A program made the translations under genes and the position numbers. Under the pieces are notes generated by a model. The model was given only the letters and a program-made list of their open reading frames with translations, was not told the origin of the DNA and made no database searches. DNA of 12,599 nt from Candidatus Thorarchaeota archaeon (GTDB lineage: Archaea > Asgardarchaeota > Thorarchaeia > Thorarchaeales > Thorarchaeaceae): assembly GCA_016839345.1 (NCBI GenBank), contig JAEOUL010000331.1:1-12599 (forward strand). The letters run 5' to 3'. Shown piece after piece: positions 1 through 6,361 of this stretch (position 1 is the first letter of the stretch; each line of letters starts with the position of its first letter).

Positions 1-1111
1 AAACCGTATCATCCATTGCTGTCGAAAGCATACAGATTACAGCTTTGCCTCCGCGCGACCTCTTTGCACCACGTATAAAGTCAACCTGCCCTCCAATACC
101 ACTGTAAAATCTATGTCCGATTGAATCCGCACATACTTGTCCTGTAAGATCTACCTCAAGAGCTGAGTTGATAGCAATCATCTTGTCGTTCTGACCAATA
201 ACATAGGGATCGTTAACATATGCAGTATCATAGAAATGGAACATTGGATTGTCATCGATGTAATTGTATAGCTTCTCTGAACCCATTGCAAAGCTAGCAA
301 TCACTTTTCCTCGATGAAGTGTCTTCTTTTTGTTAGTCACTACCCCCCTCTCAATTAACGGAATAAGGCTATCACTGAACATCTCAGTGTGTATTCCAAT
401 GTCTTGAACACCTGAATCTAACAGATTGTTGCAGACTGATTGTGGTAAGGCTCCTATCCCCAACTCTAGTGTTGAGTCATTCCCGACTAATCTTGCGACA
501 TAGCTCCCAATTCGGTCAATTGTTTCTGTAACTTCAGCAGCTTGGAATTCTCTCAATGGTTCATTATAAGGGACTAGATAGTCAATCTCGCGTATATCTA
601 CAAACGAATCACCATGAGTGATTGGCATTTTCTCATTGACCTGTGCAATGACAGTATCTGCACTCTCAGCTGCTGACTTGGTGATATCCACAGATATTCC
701 GAGCGAACTGTACCCATTTCGATCAGGAGGACTAATCTGTATCATTGCAACATCAAGAGGCATTCTCTTGTGTCTAAACAAATGAGGTATATCAGAGAGC
801 ATTATCGGAGTATAATCTGCACGCCCTTCTGAAACCGCTTCCCGAATGTTCGCACTTACAAAGAAACTATTGTGTCTGAACTGATTCTGAAACTTGGGAT
901 CTGCAGATGGTGTGTCTCCAAGTGTGAGGAGATGGACAATTTCATTGTCAGCCATCTGCCCAGCATTGGTTGCAAGCTCCTGAACCAAATGATATGGAAC
1001 GCCACAACCTGTTCCTAAGAAGATTCTTGCTCCACGTTTTATTTTATTGATGGCTTGGGAGGCATTTACAACCTTATTCTTGTACTTCTCAGTCCAATCA
1101 GTCTTGCTCAT
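1..1111 (-). CDS. Acetyl-CoA hydrolase / 4-hydroxybutyrate CoA-transferase family protein (C-terminus outside window)
   Basis: Reading leftward from the ATG at 1111-1109 gives 370 open residues (starting MSKTDWTEKY) that run off the left edge. The family moves CoA between acyl-CoA and a free carboxylate through a glutamyl-CoA enzyme intermediate, or hydrolyses acetyl-CoA. Family marks visible are GIGALPQSV at residues 218-226, the HTEM motif at 241-244 whose Glu243 corresponds to the catalytic glutamate, and the glycine-rich CoA-site stretch GIGGQVDF at 338-345 followed by RGA and SRGGK. Family members are about 430-440 residues, so roughly 60-70 C-terminal residues are missing because of the window edge, not because the gene is broken. 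A weak Shine-Dalgarno-like AGGGGT lies 8 bases ahead of the start. The gene diverges from a carboxylate transporter, and an acetyl-CoA synthetase lies beyond, which favours acetate or another short acid as partner. The exact acyl specificity cannot be read from the sequence. Confidence 0.9.
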   Translation of the reverse strand, partial: MSKTDWTEKYKNKVVNASQAINKIKRGARIFLGTGCGVPYHLVQELATNAGQMADNEIVHLLTLGDTPSADPKFQNQFRHNSFFVSANIREAVSEGRADYTPIMLSDIPHLFRHKRMPLDVAMIQISPPDRNGYSSLGISVDITKSAAESADTVIAQVNEKMPITHGDSFVDIREIDYLVPYNEPLREFQAAEVTETIDRIGSYVARLVGNDSTLELGIGALPQSVCNNLLDSGVQDIGIHTEMFSDSLIPLIERGVVTNKKKTLHRGKVIASFAMGSEKLYNYIDDNPMFHFYDTAYVNDPYVIGQNDKMIAINSALEVDLTGQVCADSIGHRFYSGIGGQVDFIRGAKRSRGGKAVICMLSTAMDDTV

Positions 1112-1152
1112 CGCAGATTACCCCTTATCATTAAACTCTCCCGCTAGACAGT

Positions 1153-1160
1153 AGTATTTA
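1153..1160 (-). promoter_or_regulatory. Possible TATA box for the CoA-transferase gene
   Basis: On the minus strand this reads TAAATACT. It would place transcription start near 1130, giving a leader of about 20 bases that contains the weak AGGGGT ribosome site. Only position and composition support it. Confidence 0.3.
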
Positions 1161-1248
1161 GGCATTTGCAAGTTACCAAATTATGTTTACTACAGAAGGC
1201 TTTTAGTAGGGTTGTATACGCCAGCGGCTCAATACCTGACAATATGAC

Positions 1249-1254
1249 AGGTGA
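1249..1254 (+). promoter_or_regulatory. Ribosome binding site that sets the MFS start at 1263
   Basis: AGGTGA matches the archaeal Shine-Dalgarno core and sits 8 bases before the ATG at 1263. The GTG at 1251 is in frame but lies inside this motif and has no ribosome site of its own, so the longer start adding MNFI is unlikely. Confidence 0.6.
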
Positions 1255-1262
1255 ATTTCATA

Positions 1263-2540
1263 ATGTCTGATGAAAAAATCGGTAATAGGAACCTTGTCAT
1301 TCTTGGTGCGCTTATTGTGCAGTTGTGCCTGGGTTCGATATACGCTTGGTCATTCTTTCAGACTGCTCTGAATGGAGGCAGTCCCCCAGTCGGTGTGTAT
1401 CTCTGGCCCTCTCTATACTCACAACTGCCATTTGCAGCAGGTCTGGCATCGTTCGCCTTATTCATGATATTTGCAGGACGATGGCAAGATCGAGTTGGTC
1501 CTAGAAAGGTCGCTACAGTCGGTGGTATCCTCTTAGGTGCGGGCTATATTCTTGCATTCTTTGTCGATTCTGTTGCTGGGTCTAACCCACTTCTAGGCAC
1601 TGTCTACCTTGTCATCACCTATGGGATAATTGGTGGTGCTGGTATCGGTTTTGCCTATGTCTGTCCAATTGCAGCCCTTGTGAAGTGGTTCCCTGACAAG
1701 AAAGGTACAATCACTGGTATTGCAGTAGCGGGTTTTGGAGCAGGTGCTCTTGTGTTTGGATATGTTGAACAATATCTGCTTGTTCTCTTTGATGTACCAA
1801 CTACAGCTAACATTGGTATGCCCATGTTAATTCTTGGTGTCATCTACTTAGTCCTTGTAGTGCTTGGTTCACAATTGCTTACAAATCCTCCAGAGGGTTG
1901 GCTACCAGAGGGTTATACACCCCCACCAACAATTGCTGATGGTGCTGGTACCGGTATGATGCCAAGTCAAATGATCCGGACTTCCACATTCTGGCTACTC
2001 TGGCTCATGTTTGTATTTGCTGCAACTGCTGGATTGATGACACTAGGCAATGTCAAAACTGCATCTCTAGCAATCGATGCCGCAACAGATGCTGTTGTAA
2101 TAGTCGGTGTCATGAGCCTACTTAATGCTGCAGGACGTATTGTTTGGGGTGCAACTTCTGACAAATTGGGTCGCGAGAACACAATGATTCTGATGTTCTT
2201 GTTACTGGCCGTTGGGATGTTCACTTTCGCATGGATGTCCACAATTAGTATCAGCTGGATAGCAGTAATGGGTATCGCATCATTGATTGGCTTCTGCTTC
2301 GGTGGCAATTTTGCACTTTTCCCATCTGCCACAGCAGACTTCTTTGGAAGCAAGAACGTTGGTAAAAACTATGGCGTGATGTTTACGGCTTACGGAATTG
2401 CTGGAATCACTGGTGCATTCGTGGCAGGTCCAATTGTTGACGCAACGGGCTCTTACTTCATGGCCTTCATTGTGACTGGAGTTTTAGCAATCATTGCAGT
2501 CCTGTTCACACTTGTATTGAAATCCAAACGTAGTGCATAA
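1263..2540 (+). CDS. OFA-family major facilitator (formate/oxalate/monocarboxylate) transporter
   Basis: The 425-residue polytopic membrane protein has the usual length and 12-helix layout of major facilitators. The N-terminal stretch IVQLCLGSIYAWSFF (18-32) is typical of the OFA (oxalate/formate antiporter) family. The loop 2-3 motif is GRWQDRVGPRKVA (72-84), repeated in the second half as GRIVWGATSDKLGREN (291-306). A long cytoplasmic loop at about 206-240 joins the halves. Arg292 in helix 8 sits where OxlT has its substrate-binding arginine. The helix 11 stretch NYGVMFTAYG (369-378) has Tyr377 where oxalate transporters usually have a lysine, as far as I recall the alignment, so a monocarboxylate (acetate, lactate, pyruvate or formate) is more plausible than oxalate. 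The gene diverges from a CoA-transferase and precedes acetyl-CoA synthetase, which fits carboxylate uptake or exchange. It ends in a hairpin terminator, so it is probably transcribed separately from the next gene. Confidence 0.88.
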   Translation: MSDEKIGNRNLVILGALIVQLCLGSIYAWSFFQTALNGGSPPVGVYLWPSLYSQLPFAAGLASFALFMIFAGRWQDRVGPRKVATVGGILLGAGYILAFFVDSVAGSNPLLGTVYLVITYGIIGGAGIGFAYVCPIAALVKWFPDKKGTITGIAVAGFGAGALVFGYVEQYLLVLFDVPTTANIGMPMLILGVIYLVLVVLGSQLLTNPPEGWLPEGYTPPPTIADGAGTGMMPSQMIRTSTFWLLWLMFVFAATAGLMTLGNVKTASLAIDAATDAVVIVGVMSLLNAAGRIVWGATSDKLGRENTMILMFLLLAVGMFTFAWMSTISISWIAVMGIASLIGFCFGGNFALFPSATADFFGSKNVGKNYGVMFTAYGIAGITGAFVAGPIVDATGSYFMAFIVTGVLAIIAVLFTLVLKSKRSA

Positions 2541-2552
2541 ACTTTGAAAATC

Positions 2553-2593
2553 GAGGTCGAGGACCATTCCTTGGCCTCTTTCCAATCTTTTTT
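2553..2593 (+). terminator. Hairpin plus T-run terminator after the MFS gene
   Basis: GAGGTCGAGG (2553-2562) pairs with CCTTGGCCTC (2569-2578) as a ten-pair stem with two G-T wobbles around a six-base loop. A T-rich tract ending in six Ts (2588-2593) follows. Archaeal termination needs mainly the T tract; the hairpin makes the call stronger. Confidence 0.65.
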
Positions 2594-2624
2594 CTCAGAA
2601 ATTCTTACAATTACAAACATCTTC

Positions 2625-2670
2625 GACAAGCTGTTATCTTTTCACAAAAATACGTAATATTTGACAAGCT
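2625..2670 (+). repeat. Direct repeat GACAAGCT upstream of acs promoter
   Basis: GACAAGCT occurs at 2625-2632 and 2663-2670, start points 38 bases apart, the second copy directly abutting the candidate TATA box. It could be a paired regulator site, or chance; two eight-base copies are weak evidence. Confidence 0.25.
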
Positions 2671-2671
2671 T

Positions 2672-2678
2672 CATATAG
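2672..2678 (+). promoter_or_regulatory. Candidate TATA box of acs
   Basis: CATATAG in an AT-rich setting is centred about 26 bases before 2701. A start there would leave a leader of about 27 bases holding the AGGTGA ribosome site at 2717-2722, a self-consistent arrangement. Confidence 0.4.
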
Positions 2679-2698
2679 ACAATATTTTGCTCGTCGCC

Positions 2699-2711
2699 CA
2701 TCGAATCGATG
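2699..2711. repeat. Short perfect inverted repeat at the acs leader
   Basis: CATCG-AAT-CGATG is a 13-base dyad placed between the predicted transcription start and the ribosome site. The position would suit an operator, but the arms are only five bases long. Confidence 0.2.
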
Positions 2712-2716
2712 TTGTT

Positions 2717-2722
2717 AGGTGA
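2717..2722 (+). promoter_or_regulatory. Ribosome binding site that sets a TTG start for acs
   Basis: AGGTGA lies five bases before the TTG at 2728. The in-frame GTG at 2719 is part of the motif itself, the same arrangement as at the MFS gene, so TTG 2728 is the preferred start. Confidence 0.55.
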
Positions 2723-2727
2723 CATAC

Positions 2728-4719
2728 TTGTCAGAAGAAAAGAAGATTACAGTTTATAGCCAGGAAGAAAGGCGTTTCGACCCCCCAAAGAGATTCGTCG
2801 ACAAGGCTTATGTAAAGAGCCAAGATGAGCGAATGAAGATTTGGAAGGAGTCGGTCGAAAATCCCGACGAATTCTGGCTCAAAGCAGCCAAGGAACTTTG
2901 TTACTGGAAGAAAGAGCCAACTAGGGGATTTGAGTGGGAGGATATCAAGAATATTCGATTTTCCTGGTTCAAGGACGGTGTGACCAATATGGCTTACAAC
3001 TGTCTTGACAAGCATGTCGAGGCAGGTAAAGGTGACCAGATTGCATTGATTTGGCAGGGCGAACCTCTTGAAGAGTCAAAGACGTACACCTACAGTGAAC
3101 TCCTTAGCGAGGTCAACAAGGCCGCAAATATGCTGAAGAATCTCGGTGTAAAGAAGGGCGACAGGATTACAATGTACTTACCCATGATTCCTGAGCTCGC
3201 AATCATCATGCTTGCATGTGTCAGGATTGGTGCAGTACATAGCATTGTTTTCGGTGGTTTCAGTGCCGACTCGGTCAAGGACAGAATCCTTGATTGCAAG
3301 GGCAAACTACTTGTCACAGCAGACGGTTACTACCGTGCTGGCAAGACAATCCCACAGAAGAAAGGTGCAGACACAGCAGTCGAAGAACTTGATATGGTCG
3401 AGAAGGTTCTTGTTGTCAAGAGAGTCGGAATCGATGTTCCATGGACCGAGGGCAGAGATGTCTGGTATCATGAGGAGTATGAGAAAGTCGACGATAAGTG
3501 CGACCCAGAGTGGGTAGATGCAGAGGATCCATTATTCATTCTATACACATCTGGTTCCACTGGCAAACCAAAGGGTGTTCTTCATACAACTGGTGGATAC
3601 ATGACCTATACAACCCACACATTCAAGCATATCTTCGACTGGCATGAGGGTGATGTCTACTGGTGTACAGCAGACATAGGTTGGATTACTGGACATTCCT
3701 ATATTGTGTACGGACCACTCTCCGCAGGCGCTACCACAATGATGTTTGAGTCAGTACCGACCTATCCGGACAACGATCGCTTTTGGCATGAAGTCGAGAA
3801 GTGGAAAGTCAATCAGTTTTACACTGCTCCAACTGCTATCAGAGCTTTGATGCGATTCGGTGACGAACCCGTACTGAAGCATGATCTCTCATCTCTGAAC
3901 CTACTGGGTACAGTCGGCGAGCCAATAAACCCTGAAGCATGGATTTGGTACCACGAGATTATTGGAAAGAAGAACTGTCCTATTGTAGACACCTACTGGC
4001 AGACTGAAACCGGTGGTGTGATTCTTACCCCTCTACCTGGTGCAACTCCAACCATTCCTGGTTCATGCACCTATCCATACTTTGGTGTAGATCCAGTTAT
4101 CGTTGCAGAAGATGGCATGCCAAACAAGGCAAACGAGGGTGGATATCTCTGTATGAAGAAACCCTGGCCCGGTCTCATGAGGACAGTCTATGGTGACCAC
4201 AAGAGGTTCGTTGATACCTACTGGGTCCAGTTCAAGAACCCTGACAACGGTGAGCCAATGTATTATACTGGTGACGGTTCCCGTTTCAACGATGATGGTT
4301 ACTACTTCGTGATGGGGCGTCTGGATGATGTTCTCAAAGTATCAGGACACAGGCTTGGTACAGCTGAGATCGAGTCCTCACTTGTCAAGCATCCTGCAGT
4401 CGCAGAGTGCGCTGTTGTAGGATTCCCACATGAGATAAAGGGTGAGTCAATCTATGTCTTCGTCACCCTGAAGATGGGTGTGGAGAAGACCGATGAGCTC
4501 AAGGCTGAACTCAGAAGTCACGTGCGTGCAGATGTAGGTCCAATCGCCACCCCTGAGAAGATCCAATGGGCTGACGCACTACCAAAGACCCGTTCAGGCA
4601 AGATTATGCGCCGAATTCTGAAGCGTATTGCTGCTGGTAAGATCGATGATCTCGGTGACGTCACAACCCTAGCTGACCCAACAGTAGTTGAAACTTTAGT
4701 CAGAGAGCGTATCAAATAG
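2728..4719 (+). CDS. acs: Acetyl-CoA synthetase, AMP-forming
   Basis: This cytoplasmic enzyme makes acetyl-CoA, AMP and pyrophosphate from acetate, ATP and CoA through acetyl-adenylate. The 663-residue chain is close to the usual 650-660. It has the N-terminal ACAS domain (from about 27), the ATP loop YTSGSTGKPKG (273-283), GWITGHSY (318-325), VGEPINPEAW (396-405), DTYWQTETGG (421-430), and the hinge and C-terminal motif GRLDDVLKVSGHR (530-542). TRSGKIMRR near the end carries Lys625, the catalytic lysine that in many Acs enzymes is silenced by acetylation. Trp424 and Val396 fill the positions that restrict the acyl pocket to acetate, or propionate less well, in known Acs enzymes. Start TTG 2728 is chosen because AGGTGA is spaced five bases before it; GTG 2719 would add three residues. 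The gene stands alone with its own promoter and terminator next to an OFA transporter and CoA-transferase, suggesting acetate assimilation. Confidence 0.96.
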   Translation: MSEEKKITVYSQEERRFDPPKRFVDKAYVKSQDERMKIWKESVENPDEFWLKAAKELCYWKKEPTRGFEWEDIKNIRFSWFKDGVTNMAYNCLDKHVEAGKGDQIALIWQGEPLEESKTYTYSELLSEVNKAANMLKNLGVKKGDRITMYLPMIPELAIIMLACVRIGAVHSIVFGGFSADSVKDRILDCKGKLLVTADGYYRAGKTIPQKKGADTAVEELDMVEKVLVVKRVGIDVPWTEGRDVWYHEEYEKVDDKCDPEWVDAEDPLFILYTSGSTGKPKGVLHTTGGYMTYTTHTFKHIFDWHEGDVYWCTADIGWITGHSYIVYGPLSAGATTMMFESVPTYPDNDRFWHEVEKWKVNQFYTAPTAIRALMRFGDEPVLKHDLSSLNLLGTVGEPINPEAWIWYHEIIGKKNCPIVDTYWQTETGGVILTPLPGATPTIPGSCTYPYFGVDPVIVAEDGMPNKANEGGYLCMKKPWPGLMRTVYGDHKRFVDTYWVQFKNPDNGEPMYYTGDGSRFNDDGYYFVMGRLDDVLKVSGHRLGTAEIESSLVKHPAVAECAVVGFPHEIKGESIYVFVTLKMGVEKTDELKAELRSHVRADVGPIATPEKIQWADALPKTRSGKIMRRILKRIAAGKIDDLGDVTTLADPTVVETLVRERIK

Positions 4720-4727
4720 ATGAAGAA

Positions 4728-4766
4728 AGAGAGTGCCTACATAGGCGCTCTCTCATCCTATTTTTT
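4728..4766 (+). terminator. Hairpin plus T-run terminator after acs
   Basis: AGAGAGTGCC (4728-4737) pairs with GGCGCTCTCT (4744-4753), ten pairs with one G-T wobble and a six-base loop. Six Ts follow at 4761-4766. It lies between two convergent genes and is oriented for acs. Confidence 0.75.
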
Positions 4767-4779
4767 CTTACTCATGATT

Positions 4780-5055
4780 CTACTTCTGCTTTGGAGCTAT
4801 CCATGTATCACGATAAATCCAAATTTCTGATATTGCTCCTTTCTTTCCAACATTAGGTGGTAGCCTGCCTCTGAGAGTATGTCTGAATTTAGTGAGATTT
4901 ATCGGACAGCTCGTTACATCTCCAAATGACAGACTGACTCCACCCTTGTATTTTCCTTGTTTGAGCTGATAGAACTCCTTTACATACTTTGGCACATAGA
5001 ACCCAAGGCGTGTCTTATCATACTCGGAAACTCTTGAAATGAAACGAATCGGCAT
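4780..5055 (-). CDS. Small conserved-looking protein, unknown function
   Basis: The 91-residue, basic, soluble protein begins MPIRFISRVSEYDKTRLGFY and has no signal peptide or membrane segment. The ATG is preceded at seven bases by AGGAGGAGGT, the strongest Shine-Dalgarno in the window, which argues that it is a real and well translated gene. Residues 15-33 (RLGFYVPKYVKEFYQLKQG) faintly recall the AbrB/MazE swapped-hairpin pattern, in which a short strand, a turn, a helix and a second strand form a DNA-binding dimer. The similarity is too weak for a call, and no partner toxin gene is adjacent. It converges on acs across the acs terminator and diverges from the small membrane protein at 5253. 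I do not recognise the family. Confidence 0.7.
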   Translation of the reverse strand: MPIRFISRVSEYDKTRLGFYVPKYVKEFYQLKQGKYKGGVSLSFGDVTSCPINLTKFRHTLRGRLPPNVGKKGAISEIWIYRDTWIAPKQK

Positions 5056-5062
5056 ATCTTCG

Positions 5063-5072
5063 ACCTCCTCCT
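5063..5072 (-). promoter_or_regulatory. Strong ribosome binding site of the 91-residue gene
   Basis: On the minus strand AGGAGGAGGT sits seven bases ahead of the ATG at 5055. It is an extended match to the 16S rRNA tail complement and fixes the start. Confidence 0.7.
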
Positions 5073-5252
5073 AAGAATCGATATGCAATTACAACAATTT
5101 GATATCTGGTTTACGGTATGATTTAAGGCTCCTCAAATCGACATTCTTGTCATCGACTCCTCATTCGATTTACTAAAGGTTGATTTCTACAATAATTGGT
5201 CATAGGATAACCTACAAAAACAGGTCTTTATGAACCACAAAGAGTGTGAAAT

Positions 5253-5501
5253 ATGTTCCAAGAAGGTACAACGCGAAAGAGAATCATCGGTACAGTGATT
5301 GCAAGTTCAGTATTCCTATTCTGGATTCTTGTTGATCTCTACGTATTCCCTATTTTCGGATTGACCTCTTATTTGTTATATGAGATACTGGCCTACGGGT
5401 CTTGGACTGTAATCACACTGGTCTGTTTTGGGATATTGTCTTGGGCTGGATGTTTCTATCTACGTCGTCAAACTGAAGACACAGCAACTCAGATGACCTA
5501 G
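5253..5501 (+). CDS. Small two-helix membrane protein, unknown function
   Basis: The 82-residue protein has a short basic N-terminus (TTRKR at 6-10), a first hydrophobic segment at about 11-41 (containing SSVFLFWILVDLYVF) and a second at about 49-70. A polar tail, RRQTEDTATQMT, ends the chain. The ATG start has no clear Shine-Dalgarno. A TTTATGAA at 5227-5234 lies about 23 bases before the ATG and could drive a nearly leaderless transcript. Its TAG stop overlaps the stop of the convergent membrane gene in a shared CTAG (5498-5501). The hydrophobic pattern and clean N-terminus support a real gene, but there is no recognisable domain and no operon partner. Confidence 0.55.
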   Translation: MFQEGTTRKRIIGTVIASSVFLFWILVDLYVFPIFGLTSYLLYEILAYGSWTVITLVCFGILSWAGCFYLRRQTEDTATQMT

Positions 5502-6247
5502 TTGGGCAACGTATTCTCATTATGAGAGCCCGTAGAATTACCTTGACGTTCAAGTATACGTAGAATTTGCATCCCCAGTGTGACTACTACGAATGCAGAG
5601 AGTACCACCTTTATTGGAGTGATTATGCCAGCCACTAACCAAATTTCATAGAGAATCTCTGGTGTCATTCCAAGTACCCAATGAACTTGTCCTGGAATAA
5701 GTACAAAGACGCGAAACAGTATGTCTGATTCTAAGCCGATCACAGCGCAGAAGAGGAGTAAGATTACATTGTTTCGTTCGCTTGTATCAGACCAGATCCC
5801 ACGAATGGTCGTTGCAGAGTATATCAGTACAATACCGTATCCGACCAGAATATCCCAGATTCCCCAAAGCGGGAGCCCCCATGAAACTGGATACAAAAAA
5901 TACGCCAGAAGCATAGCCGAATAGATACCAAGCACAGGTTTCCATCTATGTTGGTACACAAATCCTGCCACTGCGGCACCCATTGACAATCCAATCATGA
6001 ATAGAAACTCGGTAGGTTCACGGTAGTAGATAGTGTGTCCCAGAAAGCTACCAAGTCCTACCGATAGTGCTCCCAAGTATGGTCCTAGTAAGATACCAAC
6101 TATTGGACTCAATAAAAATGCCCAACTTAACCAAACCCCTGATGTGAAACCAAATGCAGGAATGATATCTAATATGGTAGTCATTGCAGCAAAGATAGCT
6201 ACAAAAGACACCGCCCGGCTTGGGGTTGATCCGATTGAGAGCGCCAT
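5498..6247 (-). CDS. Polytopic membrane protein, possibly ECF-type S component
   Basis: The 249-residue protein is almost entirely hydrophobic with about seven to eight membrane segments. The opening RAVSFVAIFAAMTTILDIIP followed by glycine-rich helices (SPIVGILLGPYLGALSVGLG at about 47-66, FMIGLSMGAAVAG at about 83-95) resembles the compact substrate-binding subunits of energy-coupling factor vitamin transporters. The chain is longer than most S components (about 180-200), with extra C-terminal helices, and no ATPase or T component lies nearby, so it would have to share them with a distant locus. Start ATG 6247 is chosen over GTG 6262 because neither has a ribosome site and a TATA-like TTTAAAT is centred 30 bases ahead of the ATG, fitting a leaderless message. 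It diverges from the membrane gene at 6362. Alternative: an unassigned archaeal membrane family. Confidence 0.72.
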   Translation of the reverse strand: MALSIGSTPSRAVSFVAIFAAMTTILDIIPAFGFTSGVWLSWAFLLSPIVGILLGPYLGALSVGLGSFLGHTIYYREPTEFLFMIGLSMGAAVAGFVYQHRWKPVLGIYSAMLLAYFLYPVSWGLPLWGIWDILVGYGIVLIYSATTIRGIWSDTSERNNVILLLFCAVIGLESDILFRVFVLIPGQVHWVLGMTPEILYEIWLVAGIITPIKVVLSAFVVVTLGMQILRILERQGNSTGSHNENTLPN

Positions 6248-6273
6248 GGTTCCGCGCGGCACACACGCGTGAG

Positions 6274-6281
6274 ATTTAAAC
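6274..6281 (-). promoter_or_regulatory. Candidate TATA box for a leaderless message of the 6247 gene
   Basis: On the minus strand it reads GTTTAAAT, centred about 30 bases before the ATG at 6247. No Shine-Dalgarno follows, so the predicted message would start within a few bases of the ATG. Confidence 0.4.
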
Positions 6282-6304
6282 TCTCTTGAACGTCAGAGGA
6301 GTTT

Positions 6305-6327
6305 CTATATATCGCGGAGCTATATAT
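6305..6327 (+). promoter_or_regulatory. Twin TATA boxes ahead of the 6362 gene
   Basis: CTATATAT occurs twice, at 6305-6312 and 6320-6327, 15 bases apart. The first would place transcription start near 6335 and keep the AGGAG ribosome site. The second would start near 6350 and exclude it. Confidence 0.5.
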
Positions 6328-6344
6328 TGCACTGTGAATACTTT

Positions 6345-6349
6345 AGGAG
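6345..6349 (+). promoter_or_regulatory. Ribosome binding site of the 6362 gene
   Basis: AGGAG lies 12 bases before the ATG at 6362, a slightly long spacing. No better start is near. Confidence 0.45.
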
Positions 6350-6361
6350 TTTGAGATTATT

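Noticed and set aside
1967..2353. Open frame of 128 codons on the minus strand
   Set aside because: It lies wholly inside the MFS gene on the opposite strand, and its sequence (rich in Ala, Ile, Pro and Thr) mirrors membrane codons.
2731..3517. Several short frames on both strands within acs
   Set aside because: They are overlapped entirely by a clearly conserved enzyme and have no ribosome sites or recognisable products.
4780..5055. Toxin-antitoxin antitoxin call (AbrB/MazE type)
   Set aside because: Only a faint local pattern fits and there is no toxin-like gene next to it; the divergent neighbour is a two-helix membrane protein without toxin marks beyond its size.
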